The notes: a model not told the origin generated them from the sequence alone. A DNA stretch of 64,000 nucleotides from Desulfuromusa kysingii (GCF_900107645.1 NZ_FNQN01000002.1:1-64000); one strand, 5' to 3'. Numbered from the stretch's first letter, positions 19,898-29,079 are shown. Numbers and translations: made by a program.

Positions 19898-20992
19898 ATG
19901 AAACCTCATTACCGGATTTTCACGATCGCCCTGTTCATTGCCGTCATCTCGTGGTTACACTATTCGACAACTATTCATGCTGATCATTACCACGACATCT
20001 ACCGACGGCTTTACTATATCCCCATCGTCCTTGCCGGTCTCTGGTTCCGCTTGCGAGGAGGCATTGGAGTGGCTCTGGTGGTGTCATTGATTTATATGCC
20101 TCACATCTTGCTGCAATGGGGGCAGCAAAGAAACCTCCCTCTGGAACAATATCTGGAACTGCTCCTCTACAATGTCATTGGCGCCCTCACCGGATATCTT
20201 GCACAGAAAGAGTGGTTGCAGAAGACTCGTTATCAAGAAACCGCCCGCAACTTAGAAGAAAGTTATGGTCAATTGCGGGAACAGACAGACATGCTCATCC
20301 GCAGCGAACAACAACTTGAAAAAGCAACGCGCCTTTCTGCTCTGGGGGAGCTGTCCGCAAGCCTTGCCCATGAAATCCGCAACCCATTGGCCTCAATCCG
20401 ACTGTCCTCCGACAATCTTCGCGATTCGGCAGCAAACCATCCAGACAAGATTGAATATTTGGATATTCTCAGCACCGAAGTGCAACGACTCAATCAGGTG
20501 GTCGAACAATATCTTTCTCTGGCCCGTAATGGAAAAGCTCAACAGCAGCAAGTTGATCTCAACCAGACACTCGAAGAGGTGCTGCAGTTGGTTCGCCAAC
20601 AAGCGACTGGCCAAAACGTCGAGTTAATCTTTGAGGAGACAGAACAACCACCTCTGAATGGTGAACAGGTTCAACTCAAGCAAGCATTTCTCAATCTCGC
20701 CCTGAATGCTCTGCAAGCAATGCCAGACGGTGGTACCCTGCGTATCAGCAATCGCTTCGATAAAGACCTCCTGACAATCATTTTCGCAGATACCGGTCAC
20801 GGCGTTGCGCCAGACAAACTGGAAGAGATATTTGCCCCCTTTTATTCGACCTATAACAGCGGTACTGGTCTCGGTCTGGCCATCACCAGACGGATCATCG
20901 AATCACACGGTGGCAAAATTAACGCCAAAAACAACGGCACCGGAATGCTTTTCTGCATCAATCTGCCAGCAGCTGGGAGCGAACATGACTAA
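19898..20992 (+). CDS. Sensor histidine kinase, small membrane sensor
   Basis: A 364-residue two-component kinase. Its N-terminus has about four hydrophobic segments (residues 6-20, 38-50, 55-73, 84-101) and no large periplasmic domain; the first loop is histidine-rich (H21, H27, H30, H32). A coiled coil leads to the H-box SASLAHEIRNPLASIR with the phospho-His at 158, then the ATPase boxes NLALNALQAMPDGG, ADTGHGV and GTGLGLAI. The ATG at 19898 has AGGAGG 4 nt upstream. Its last 8 nt overlap the response-regulator gene, so the two form a pair. Signal is unknown; the location suggests copper or silver. Confidence 0.92.
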   Translation: MKPHYRIFTIALFIAVISWLHYSTTIHADHYHDIYRRLYYIPIVLAGLWFRLRGGIGVALVVSLIYMPHILLQWGQQRNLPLEQYLELLLYNVIGALTGYLAQKEWLQKTRYQETARNLEESYGQLREQTDMLIRSEQQLEKATRLSALGELSASLAHEIRNPLASIRLSSDNLRDSAANHPDKIEYLDILSTEVQRLNQVVEQYLSLARNGKAQQQQVDLNQTLEEVLQLVRQQATGQNVELIFEETEQPPLNGEQVQLKQAFLNLALNALQAMPDGGTLRISNRFDKDLLTIIFADTGHGVAPDKLEEIFAPFYSTYNSGTGLGLAITRRIIESHGGKINAKNNGTGMLFCINLPAAGSEHD

Positions 20993-22349
20993 GAGAGAGA
21001 CAGTTCTAGTTATTGACGACGATGACTCTCTGCGTCGGGTTATCGAACTCACGCTTAGAAACTCAGGCTATCAGGTCGCTACAGCGGTCAGTGGCGAAAC
21101 AGGTCTACAACTATTTGAACAACGACATCCGACTGTCGTCATCACCGACGTACAGATGCCAGATCTGTCAGGATATGAAGTTCTTGCCCGTATCAAAGAC
21201 CGCAATCCTGCCACCATCGTCATCGTCATTACCGCCTTCGGCACTATTGAAAAAGCGGTTCGGGCCATGCGTGAAGGAGCCCACGACTATATCACCAAAC
21301 CGTTCAGCCGTGACGAGCTTAAGCAGGTTATTGCCCGTGCCCTGAAATATAGGGATAGCTGCCTCTCAAGCCCTGTCACAATTGAAAACACAACCACTGA
21401 TACATCACAAATACTGGGCCACAGTCCTGCTATCGAAAAACTGCGCACCATGCTCGATCAAGTCGCAAAGAGCAACTCGACAGTGTTGCTAGAGGGGGAA
21501 AGTGGCGTCGGCAAGGAAGTCTTCGCTCATGAAATTCACCGCCTCAGCGTTTTGGCTGATGGCCCTTTTATCCCCGTTAACTGCGCAGCAATCCCTGCGG
21601 AATTACTGGAAAGCGAGTTATTCGGCCATGTTAAGGGCTCCTTTACCGGGGCATTGCAGAACCGTACCGGTAAGTTTGCGCAAGCCGAAAACGGGACTCT
21701 GTTTCTCGACGAGATCGGTGAACTCCCGTTGGCGCTCCAACCTAAGTTGCTCCGTGTCCTTCAAGAGCGCGTCATTGAACCGGTTGGAGGAACGGCAAAA
21801 GCGATCACGGTCCGTGTTATTGCTGCGACTAACCGTAATCTGGAACAGGCACTTGCCGAGCAAAGCTTCCGGGAGGATCTTTACTACCGTCTGGCAGTGA
21901 TCACTCTCGATCTGCCACCTCTTCGTGAGCGCGGTGACGATATCAACCTTTTTATTCGCCATTTCATGAACCAGAAGGGGGGAGAACACGTCACCATCGA
22001 CGAAGCCGCCATGAATATGCTTTGCAGTTACAACTGGCCTGGCAATATCCGCGAGCTGGGTAATTGCATCGAACGGATGCTGGTTCTACGCATTGACGAC
22101 CGGTTGACATCTCTCAACCTGCCTGCAAAAATTCGCAAACACAGTCAGGCCATTGTCACTCCCGACAATCTGCACCTTCCTGAACAGGGGATGGCCTTAG
22201 CAGATCTGGAAAAACAGGCCATTATTAATGCCCTCGACAAAAACAACTGGAACCAGTCGAAAGCAGCGTCATTTTTACAAGTTCCCCGCCACACGTTAAT
22301 TTACCGCATGGAGAAATACCAGATTCCCAAAAAACGTCAGGCAGATTGA
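20985..22349 (+). CDS. Sigma-54-dependent response regulator (NtrC/ZraR family)
   Basis: A 454-residue activator: receiver domain with acidic pocket DDDD (11-14) and phospho-acceptor D55 (VVITDVQMPD), AAA+ domain with Walker A GESGVGKE (171-178), sigma-54 contact loop GSFTGA (218-223), Walker B GTLFLDEIGE (237-246), and a C-terminal Fis-type helix-turn-helix (NWNQSKAASFLQVPRHTLIYRM). The contact loop has Ser in place of the usual first Ala of GAFTGA. The start at 20985 overlaps the kinase gene. It sits directly before the cus genes and probably switches them on through sigma-54. Confidence 0.94.
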   Translation: MTKRETVLVIDDDDSLRRVIELTLRNSGYQVATAVSGETGLQLFEQRHPTVVITDVQMPDLSGYEVLARIKDRNPATIVIVITAFGTIEKAVRAMREGAHDYITKPFSRDELKQVIARALKYRDSCLSSPVTIENTTTDTSQILGHSPAIEKLRTMLDQVAKSNSTVLLEGESGVGKEVFAHEIHRLSVLADGPFIPVNCAAIPAELLESELFGHVKGSFTGALQNRTGKFAQAENGTLFLDEIGELPLALQPKLLRVLQERVIEPVGGTAKAITVRVIAATNRNLEQALAEQSFREDLYYRLAVITLDLPPLRERGDDINLFIRHFMNQKGGEHVTIDEAAMNMLCSYNWPGNIRELGNCIERMLVLRIDDRLTSLNLPAKIRKHSQAIVTPDNLHLPEQGMALADLEKQAIINALDKNNWNQSKAASFLQVPRHTLIYRMEKYQIPKKRQAD

Positions 22350-22373
22350 ATCGTCGATGCCAGCAAACCTTAT

Positions 22374-22417
22374 TTTTGGAGACTATTCTACAGGTCACTG
22401 TAGAATAGTCTCCAAAA
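22374..22417. repeat. Perfect 20-bp inverted repeat, possible activator site
   Basis: TTTTGGAGACTATTCTACAG (22374-22393) and its exact complement (22398-22417) are separated by GTCA. There is no T-run after either arm, so it does not look like an intrinsic terminator on either strand. It lies 25 nt after the sigma-54 regulator gene and about 60-105 bp before the possible -24/-12 promoter of cusC, which is the usual place for an enhancer site of an NtrC-type activator. A terminator or RNA-processing hairpin remains possible. Confidence 0.8.
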
Positions 22418-22459
22418 CCCATCTCTTAACATCCTCGGTAAAAATGTCTAACTGTCTGA

Positions 22460-22486
22460 TATGCCAAATTTAACCTTATTGGCATA
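22460..22486. repeat. 8-bp inverted repeat overlapping the putative cus promoter
   Basis: TATGCCAA (22460-22467) and TTGGCATA (22479-22486) form a dyad with an 11-nt spacer. The right arm is part of the -24 element described in the next entry. It may be a second protein-binding site or only a by-product of the TTGGCA element. Confidence 0.45.
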
Positions 22487-22495
22487 GTTTATGTT
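22479..22495 (+). promoter_or_regulatory. Possible sigma-54 (-24/-12) promoter of the cus operon
   Basis: TTGGCATA-N4-ATGTT matches the sigma-54 consensus TTGGCACG-N4-TTGCT at 9 of 13 positions, including GG at -24 and the T/G of the -12 element, with GT in place of GC. It lies 78 nt before cusC and downstream of a gene for a sigma-54 activator. The -12 half is weak. Confidence 0.45.
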
Positions 22496-22572
22496 AGTGG
22501 TTCTTCTCTGAAGCAGTTTTTGGTGACGACAATCGACCTCACCGGTTTTAACCCCTGCAGGAGAACACCCCC

Positions 22573-23883
22573 ATGAAATTTATATCTGTTTTTGCTGCAC
22601 TGGTCAGTCTCTGTTTTACCGTGTCAGCAATGGCCGAACAGCCAACCGATCCGCCATTGCTGGCAGAGTTACTGACTAGTGCGGAGCAGAACAACCCGAC
22701 TTTACATGCAGCCCAAGAACAAGTTGGGATTGCCGCAGCGCGGATCGATCAGGTCTCAGCGCTTCCTGACCCACAACTGTCGATCAGCTTGTTGAACTAT
22801 CCGACCAACAATCTGAGAAACGACACATCGCCGATGACCGGCAACGATTTTAAGCTCTCCCAGATGCTTCCCTTTCCTGGAAAGCTAGCAACCAGAGGAA
22901 ATTTGGCCCAGCAGCAGAAACTCTGGACTCAAGCAAAATATGCTGATCTGGTTCTCCAAATTCGTCAACAGGTGCGGGATCACTGGTACCAGTTAAGCTT
23001 TCAAAAACAGGCAATCATTTTGACTCAAGCCAATATCGCTCTGCTTGACGACGTGATTCGCCTCACGGAAACTCGTTATCAAGTCGGCAAGGGGCTGCAG
23101 CAAAATGTCTTAAAAGCGCAAGTTGAAAGATCGCTTCTTTACGATCGCCTCCTTGGCTTACAAGCCGACGCTGAAATCAGTCAAGCGCAGCTCGTCAGTT
23201 TGACAGGGGGGTCCCCTGAACTGGTTCAAAAGAAGATTCCGGTGGCGGCTAAAATCGCCGTTATTCCGACCCTGAACAATCTGATGCAGCAAGCGCGTGA
23301 CAACCGTCCACTTTTTGCTGCTTTTGATGCGCTGATTACCCAAGAGAAGCAGAGGATCAAACTTGCCAAACTCGATTATCGACCCGACATTAACCTCTGG
23401 GCCAGTTATCGTTTCCGCAGTGATACTCTGGCCGACGGTGGAGATGATTCCATTAGTGCCGGCTTCAGTATTAATCTCCCTTTTCCCGTAGCTAAACGGC
23501 GTGCAGCGCTGAGTGAAGCCGAGTCAGCCTTGCGCCTTGCCTACCGTCAACGTGATGAGTTTTCTCGTCAGGTAGATTTTGAACTCCATCGCAACTTGGC
23601 CCGACTGCAACAAGCACAGAAGCTGATCAATCTCTACAGTAATGGGGTCATTCCCCAGGCCGAGCAGACTTATCACGCGACTATGGCTGCTTATCGGGTC
23701 GATAAAGTCGATTTTCTAGCTCTGACTGATTCCCTCATGACCCTCTATCGCTATCGTATCGATCAAACACGTGCTCAGTCCGATGCACACCGCAGTCTTG
23801 CTCGTCTTCGGGCAACCGCCGGACTTGACCAGTCTACTTCCGCAAAATTTCAACAACTCAAAAAGGACGGCCCCCATGCGTAA
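22573..23883 (+). CDS. cusC: Outer-membrane efflux protein, CusC/CzcC type (TolC family)
   Basis: Outer-membrane channel of a heavy-metal tripartite pump. The 436-residue product has a signal peptide (cleavage likely after SAMA, residue 21), then two outer-membrane efflux repeats with long helices (SAEQNNPTLHAAQEQVGIAA; DFELHRNLARLQQAQKLINLY). No lipobox Cys is present, unlike E. coli CusC. ATG start with CAGGAG upstream. It overlaps cusB by 8 nt, so the two are coupled. The metal is inferred from cusA and the neighbourhood. Confidence 0.9.
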   Translation: MKFISVFAALVSLCFTVSAMAEQPTDPPLLAELLTSAEQNNPTLHAAQEQVGIAAARIDQVSALPDPQLSISLLNYPTNNLRNDTSPMTGNDFKLSQMLPFPGKLATRGNLAQQQKLWTQAKYADLVLQIRQQVRDHWYQLSFQKQAIILTQANIALLDDVIRLTETRYQVGKGLQQNVLKAQVERSLLYDRLLGLQADAEISQAQLVSLTGGSPELVQKKIPVAAKIAVIPTLNNLMQQARDNRPLFAAFDALITQEKQRIKLAKLDYRPDINLWASYRFRSDTLADGGDDSISAGFSINLPFPVAKRRAALSEAESALRLAYRQRDEFSRQVDFELHRNLARLQQAQKLINLYSNGVIPQAEQTYHATMAAYRVDKVDFLALTDSLMTLYRYRIDQTRAQSDAHRSLARLRATAGLDQSTSAKFQQLKKDGPHA

Positions 23884-25228
23884 GCTACTTTTACCCCTTT
23901 TGACCCTGCCGTTGGCATTCACAATGATCGCCGGGCTCTGCTGGTTGGTCGTCTCTCTATCTGAATATCATTTACGTCACTTTGATTTTACCCGTAGTTC
24001 ATTTGCTGCAGAAAAAAAAATCAAGTACTGGGCAGCACCAATGGACCCGACCTATATCCGCAACAAACCAGGCAAATCACCTATGGGTATGGACTTAATC
24101 CCCGTTTACGAAGATGACGTCCAGAACGGTTCTACCATCAGGATTGATTCGGTGACCACTCAGAACATGGGGGTGCGGACGACGCCGGTCATCAGGGGAG
24201 ATATCGCGCAGCGGGTTAGGACTGTCGGTCTGATTGACTACGAGGAGTCAAAACAGTATTCGGTCAATGCCAAGATTTCTGGCTGGGTTGAAAAGCTCTA
24301 CATCAACGAAACAGGTCAACAGGTCAAAAAAGGAGATCCTCTGCTTGCCATCTACAGCCCTGATCTCGTCGCGGCCCAACAAGAGTTGATTCTGGCAAAG
24401 GAAAACGCCGACGCTCTCTCAAACAGTAACCTTCCAGACATTTCCAGTGGCGCACAACGACTGCTTGAAGCTTCACGTCAACGCTTAAAGCTCTGGGACA
24501 TTTCTGACACGCAAATTGCCAAGATTGAACAAAGTGGGCAGACACAAAAACGCATGACCCTCTACTCCTCTTACTCTGGAATCATCTCGCTAAAAAAGGT
24601 CAATGAAGGGATGTATATCAAATCGGGAATGGCACTATTTGAAATTTCCGATATCTCGCGTATCTGGATTTATGCCGATATTTATGAGAGCGATCTGCCT
24701 TTCGTCAAGATCGGTCAGAAAGCGAGTGTTTTACTTCCGTATGCCGGAGAGAAACTGCGGCCAGCCATGGTCAGTTATCTCTATCCTTATGTCGAAGCCA
24801 AGACCCGCACGGTCAAAGCACGTCTGGAATTTGCCAATCCAGACATGAGCCTGCGCCCAGAGATGTATGTCAATGTCGAGATTCAAACCCAGCCACAACG
24901 TGATGTGCTCCTCATTCCGGCTGAAGCGGTGTTGAATTCGGGGGACAAACAGCGGGTTTTTATCGCCCTCGGTGAGGGGAAATTCTCCCCTCGCGACGTC
25001 GAGACAGGAATCCAGGGGGACAACGATATGATCGAAATCAAATCAGGAGTGGATCTCGGCGATCAGGTTGTAGTTTCAGCCCAGTTCATGTTCGATTCCG
25101 AAAGTCGCTTGCGTGAAGCCATCAATAAAATGCTGGAACCGAAAAACGAGAAACCTGTTGAGAGTGACAAAATTGAGGATTTATTTGCGGAACCTATGAC
25201 CCAGCAAACGATCAATGACCTCTTTTAA
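23876..25228 (+). CDS. cusB: Periplasmic adaptor of heavy-metal efflux pump (CusB type)
   Basis: Membrane-fusion protein that joins the inner-membrane pump to the outer-membrane channel. The 450-residue product starts with a membrane anchor or signal (residues 5-25), then a heavy-metal-binding domain (YWAAPMDPTYI...KSPMGMDLIPVYED, residues 51-80) found in CusB-like proteins. Barrel-sandwich and alpha-hairpin parts follow (VNAKISGWVEKLYINETGQQV; KENADALSNS...). The ATG at 23876 is inside the end of cusC; the frame is open further upstream but those codons are shadow. cusA follows after 29 nt. Confidence 0.93.
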   Translation: MRKLLLPLLTLPLAFTMIAGLCWLVVSLSEYHLRHFDFTRSSFAAEKKIKYWAAPMDPTYIRNKPGKSPMGMDLIPVYEDDVQNGSTIRIDSVTTQNMGVRTTPVIRGDIAQRVRTVGLIDYEESKQYSVNAKISGWVEKLYINETGQQVKKGDPLLAIYSPDLVAAQQELILAKENADALSNSNLPDISSGAQRLLEASRQRLKLWDISDTQIAKIEQSGQTQKRMTLYSSYSGIISLKKVNEGMYIKSGMALFEISDISRIWIYADIYESDLPFVKIGQKASVLLPYAGEKLRPAMVSYLYPYVEAKTRTVKARLEFANPDMSLRPEMYVNVEIQTQPQRDVLLIPAEAVLNSGDKQRVFIALGEGKFSPRDVETGIQGDNDMIEIKSGVDLGDQVVVSAQFMFDSESRLREAINKMLEPKNEKPVESDKIEDLFAEPMTQQTINDLF

Positions 25229-25257
25229 CCTGTCGTCTTGGCGTTAAGGATATCAAA

Positions 25258-28200
25258 ATGTTGGAAAAGATTATCACCCTCTCGATTCGCAATAAATTTC
25301 TTGTCATCCTGGCGACAGTCTTTCTGGTCATCGGTGGTCTCTATGCCATCATAAATACGCCGCTCGATGCGATCCCAGACCTCTCTGATGTTCAGGTTAT
25401 CGTCTTCACCGAATATCCGGGTCAGGCACCACAGGTGGTCGAGGACCAAGTCACCTATCCGCTGACCACACAGATGTTGGCGGTTCCCTATGCCAAAACC
25501 GTACGCGGGTATTCTTTTTTTGGTCTCTCCTTTGTCTATATCATCTTTGAAGACGGCACCGATATGTACTGGGCACGCTCTCGGGTACTCGAATACTTGA
25601 ATTACGCTGCGGGCAAGTTGCCCACAGGAGTTACTCCGAGCCTCGGACCTGATGCTACGGGGGTTGGCTGGGTCTACGAATACGTGTTGGAGAGCGAAAA
25701 TCACGACCTACAGCAACTGCGTTCCATTCAGGACTGGTATCTACGTTATGAGTTGACATCTGTTGATGGTGTCTCTGAAGTTGCGAGCATTGGTGGACAT
25801 GTCAAACAATATCAGGTCAAGGTTGACCCGAACCGCTTGGCAGCATATGCCATCTCACTTTCACAACTCCGTACAGCGATTAAACGCAGCAACAATGACG
25901 TCGGTGGCCGTCTGATCGAAATGGCTGAAACCGAATTCATGGTGCGCGGACTGGGCTACATCAAATCGGCAGCCGACCTCGAAGAAGCTGTGGTTGCAAC
26001 CGACAAGCGTGGCACGCCAATTCTGGTCAAGGACGTCGCTAACGTCGAGATTGGTCCCGAACTGCGCCGTGGGCTCGCCGAACTCGATGGCGAGGGAGAA
26101 ACCGTCGGTGGCGTCATCATCATGCGTTACGGCGAAAACGCCCTGAAGACAATCGAAAATGTCAAACTGAAGCTCAAACAACTCCAGGCCGGACTCCCGG
26201 AAGGCGTCACAATCAAGTCGGTCTATGACCGCAGCGGTCTGATCACGCGCGCAGTTGATACTCTCAAAGAAAAATTACTTGAAGAGAGCATCGTCGTTGC
26301 AATCGTCACCCTACTGTTCCTTTTTCACATGCGCAGCGCCTTGGTGGCGATCTTCACCCTGCCGGTCGCAATTCTGGTTGCCTTCATGATCATGTACGCC
26401 CAAGGAATCAACGCCAATATCATGAGTCTTGGTGGCATTGCTATCGCGATCGGCGCAATGATTGACGCTGCCATCATCATGATTGAAAACGCACATAAGC
26501 ACTTAGAACACAAAAGTCCTGACGAAGCACACTGGGATGTTATCCTCAAAGCCTCTAAAGAGGTCGGGCCATCACTCTTCTATTCGCTATTAATCATCAC
26601 CGTCTCTTTTGTTCCGGTCTTCACCCTGACCGGGCAATCAGGGCGCATGTTCAAACCGCTTGCCTATACCAAGACCTACGCCATGGGAGCTGCGGCCCTT
26701 CTCGCGATCACTCTGGTTCCAGTGTTGATGGGGTGGTTAATCCGTGGTCGCATTCCTTCTGAAACAGCCAATCCGATCAATCGAATGCTGATCCGAATCT
26801 ACCATCCGGTGGTGGATTTTGTTCTCAAGTGGCGCAAGTTGGTCCTGATTTCAGCGGTACTATTGACTGTCTCAATTGCCATACCATTGCATCAGATCGG
26901 CTCGGAATTCATGCCACCACTCTACGAAGGTGATCTGCTCTACATGCCAACGACACTTCCGGGGGTATCGATTAGTAAAGCACGTGAGATTCTGCAGCAA
27001 ACAGATCGAATTATCAAAAGTTTTCCTGAGGTCGAACATGTCTTCGGCAAAGTCGGCCGCGCCGAAACCGCGACCGACCCAGCCCCTTTATCCATGCTCG
27101 AAACAACCATTATGCTCAAGCCCGAGAAAAGTTGGCGTAAAGTCAAGGTTGAGCGCTTCTATTCGACATGGAGTGAACCTTTTGACTGGTTGAAGAACCC
27201 GTTGCGTCTGGTCTGGCCTGAGGAGACAACGATCAGTGTCGAAGGTCTAAAAGCTGAACTGGACAAAGCAATCCATTTTCCAGGCCTGACGAATGCCTGG
27301 ACCATGCCGATCAAAACCAGGATTGATATGCTCTCGACTGGGATCAAAACACCCGTTGGTATCAAAATCATGGGGGATGATCTGGAGATCTTAAACCGTC
27401 TGGGTGAAGAGGTTGAAGCGGTGATGCGCAAAGTTCCGGGAACCCTTTCAGCGTTTTCCGAGCGGGTCGTCGGCGGCAACTATCTCGATTACGAGATCGA
27501 TCGATTGGCCGCTGCACGCTACGGCTTAACGGTTGGCGATATCCAGGACGTCATCCAGACCGCGATCGGGGGGATGAACGTCACCCAAACCGTTGAAGGG
27601 TTAAAGCGCTACCCGGTAAATCTCCGCTATGCACGCGACTACCGCAACAACCTGTCAGAGCTCAAGCGTATTCTGATTACCACCCCACAAGGGGCTCGTA
27701 TCCCAATCGGGCAGGTTGCAAAAATAAGCATAAAAAAAGGCCCACCAGGGATAAAAAGTGAAAATGCACGCCGAACAGCATGGGTATACGTCGACATGAC
27801 TAGCAGCGATATCGGCCGCTTTGTCAGGAGCGCGCAGGAGTCAGTTGCAGCGCAGGTCAAGATGCCACCGGGCTACAATCTGGTGTGGAGTGGAGAGTAC
27901 GAATATATGCAAGAGGCGAATCAGCGACTGCAGTTGGTGATTCCACTCACGATCATGGTGATTTTTGTCATCCTTTATTTGAGTACCAAGTCCCTGATCA
28001 AAACCGGCATCATCTTTATTGCCGTACCGCTATCTCTGGTCGGTTGTTTCTGGTTCCTCTGGTTCCTCGGCTATAACAGTTCGATTGCAGTCTGGGTCGG
28101 TGTCATCGCTTTAGCCGGGATCTCAGCAGAAACAGGTGTCGTCATGCTGCTGTATCTCGACCTGGCTTATAAGCTGTGGAGTGATAGAGGACGAATGGAG

Positions 28201-28533
28201 ACGCGTGGCGATTTGGTTCAGGCGATTCATCATGGCGCGGTTAAGCGCATCCGACCAAAAGTCATGACCATCGCAGTGATCATCGCTGGACTTGTACCGA
28301 TTATGTGGAGCCACGGGGCCGGGGCCGACGTTATGAAGCGCATTGCGGCACCAATGATCGGTGGCGTTGTGACTTCGGGAATGATGGAATTACTGGTCTT
28401 CCCGGTTATCTACTTTCTCTGGCGTGGAATCAAGCTGAACAAAGACATGAATCCAACTTCAACCGAAGGAATAGAAGAGATTGATACTTATATTGACCGG
28501 CCAATACGCAAGGAGCCCAATCAGGTGGCATGA
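25258..28533 (+). CDS. cusA: Copper/silver RND efflux pump (CusA type)
   Basis: Inner-membrane RND transporter of 1091 residues that extrudes metal ions with proton import. The fourth helix reads AIGAMIDAAIIMIENAH with D403 and E410. It lacks the extra Asp found at the start of this motif in CzcA-type pumps for divalent ions and matches the HME4 (Cu/Ag) pattern. Two large periplasmic loops with porter domains lie around residues 35-335 and 560-870. Length is typical for HME-RND. The gene is third in the cusCBA order and is followed by a small methionine-rich periplasmic protein. Confidence 0.95.
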   Translation: MLEKIITLSIRNKFLVILATVFLVIGGLYAIINTPLDAIPDLSDVQVIVFTEYPGQAPQVVEDQVTYPLTTQMLAVPYAKTVRGYSFFGLSFVYIIFEDGTDMYWARSRVLEYLNYAAGKLPTGVTPSLGPDATGVGWVYEYVLESENHDLQQLRSIQDWYLRYELTSVDGVSEVASIGGHVKQYQVKVDPNRLAAYAISLSQLRTAIKRSNNDVGGRLIEMAETEFMVRGLGYIKSAADLEEAVVATDKRGTPILVKDVANVEIGPELRRGLAELDGEGETVGGVIIMRYGENALKTIENVKLKLKQLQAGLPEGVTIKSVYDRSGLITRAVDTLKEKLLEESIVVAIVTLLFLFHMRSALVAIFTLPVAILVAFMIMYAQGINANIMSLGGIAIAIGAMIDAAIIMIENAHKHLEHKSPDEAHWDVILKASKEVGPSLFYSLLIITVSFVPVFTLTGQSGRMFKPLAYTKTYAMGAAALLAITLVPVLMGWLIRGRIPSETANPINRMLIRIYHPVVDFVLKWRKLVLISAVLLTVSIAIPLHQIGSEFMPPLYEGDLLYMPTTLPGVSISKAREILQQTDRIIKSFPEVEHVFGKVGRAETATDPAPLSMLETTIMLKPEKSWRKVKVERFYSTWSEPFDWLKNPLRLVWPEETTISVEGLKAELDKAIHFPGLTNAWTMPIKTRIDMLSTGIKTPVGIKIMGDDLEILNRLGEEVEAVMRKVPGTLSAFSERVVGGNYLDYEIDRLAAARYGLTVGDIQDVIQTAIGGMNVTQTVEGLKRYPVNLRYARDYRNNLSELKRILITTPQGARIPIGQVAKISIKKGPPGIKSENARRTAWVYVDMTSSDIGRFVRSAQESVAAQVKMPPGYNLVWSGEYEYMQEANQRLQLVIPLTIMVIFVILYLSTKSLIKTGIIFIAVPLSLVGCFWFLWFLGYNSSIAVWVGVIALAGISAETGVVMLLYLDLAYKLWSDRGRMETRGDLVQAIHHGAVKRIRPKVMTIAVIIAGLVPIMWSHGAGADVMKRIAAPMIGGVVTSGMMELLVFPVIYFLWRGIKLNKDMNPTSTEGIEEIDTYIDRPIRKEPNQVA

Positions 28534-28605
28534 AGCAACCGTAAACAATATTGAACGCTTAGAACATAAATGGGTTAAAGGCCCACAACCAACAAGGAGA
28601 TACAA

Positions 28606-29025
28606 ATGAAAAAAATGATTATTCTAGCACTACTGGCCCTGTCCGTTTCTCTAAACGCCATGGCAATGAAAAGCATGGATCATAGCAGCATGGACATGGG
28701 GGGAGTCATTATGTTGCAAGATGATGAGGTCGAAGGTGTAAAGGCCGCAGCTCATCTCATGGATATGAAGGACGGCATGGGACGGATGTTGATGGTCATG
28801 TTCACAGATGTTAAAAGCGGTGCGCTGATAAACGAAGGGCAATGTGCAGTCAAAGTCGAGTCCCCAGACCAGAAAATCAGCAACCCACAAATGATGATGA
28901 TGAGCGACAACATGTTCAATTCTGGAGTCAAATTAGAGCAGAAAGGGAACTACAAGTTCACCATTGGTACAAAACTATCTGACGGTCAAAAACGCAGCTT
29001 TAATTTCAATTACGTTAATCAATAG
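28606..29025 (+). CDS. Methionine-rich periplasmic protein, possible Cu/Ag binder
   Basis: A 139-residue secreted protein with a signal peptide (cleavage likely near NAMA, residue 20). It has 19 methionines, with clusters at 19-36 (MKSMDHSSMDMGG), 52-65 and MMMM at 96-99, plus His 26 and His 50 and a single Cys at 80. The C-terminal half looks like an immunoglobulin-like beta fold (GVKLEQKGNYKFTIGTKLSDG). Thioether-rich sites bind Cu(I) and Ag(I), so it may feed metal to the CusCBA pump in the way CusF does, but it is not a CusF homologue that I recognise. ATG with AAGGAGA upstream, 72 nt after cusA. Confidence 0.75.
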   Translation: MKKMIILALLALSVSLNAMAMKSMDHSSMDMGGVIMLQDDEVEGVKAAAHLMDMKDGMGRMLMVMFTDVKSGALINEGQCAVKVESPDQKISNPQMMMMSDNMFNSGVKLEQKGNYKFTIGTKLSDGQKRSFNFNYVNQ

Positions 29026-29043
29026 ACCTTTAAAATTGCTATC

Positions 29044-29079
29044 CCCCGGAGTGAGGGCAGTGAATACTCTGCTCCGGGG
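29044..29079. terminator. GC-rich hairpin between convergent genes
   Basis: CCCCGGAG (29044-29051) pairs with CTCCGGGG (29072-29079). It lies 18 nt after the methionine-rich gene and faces mlaC on the other strand. The T-run is poor, so it may be a weak or Rho-assisted terminator. Confidence 0.5.
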
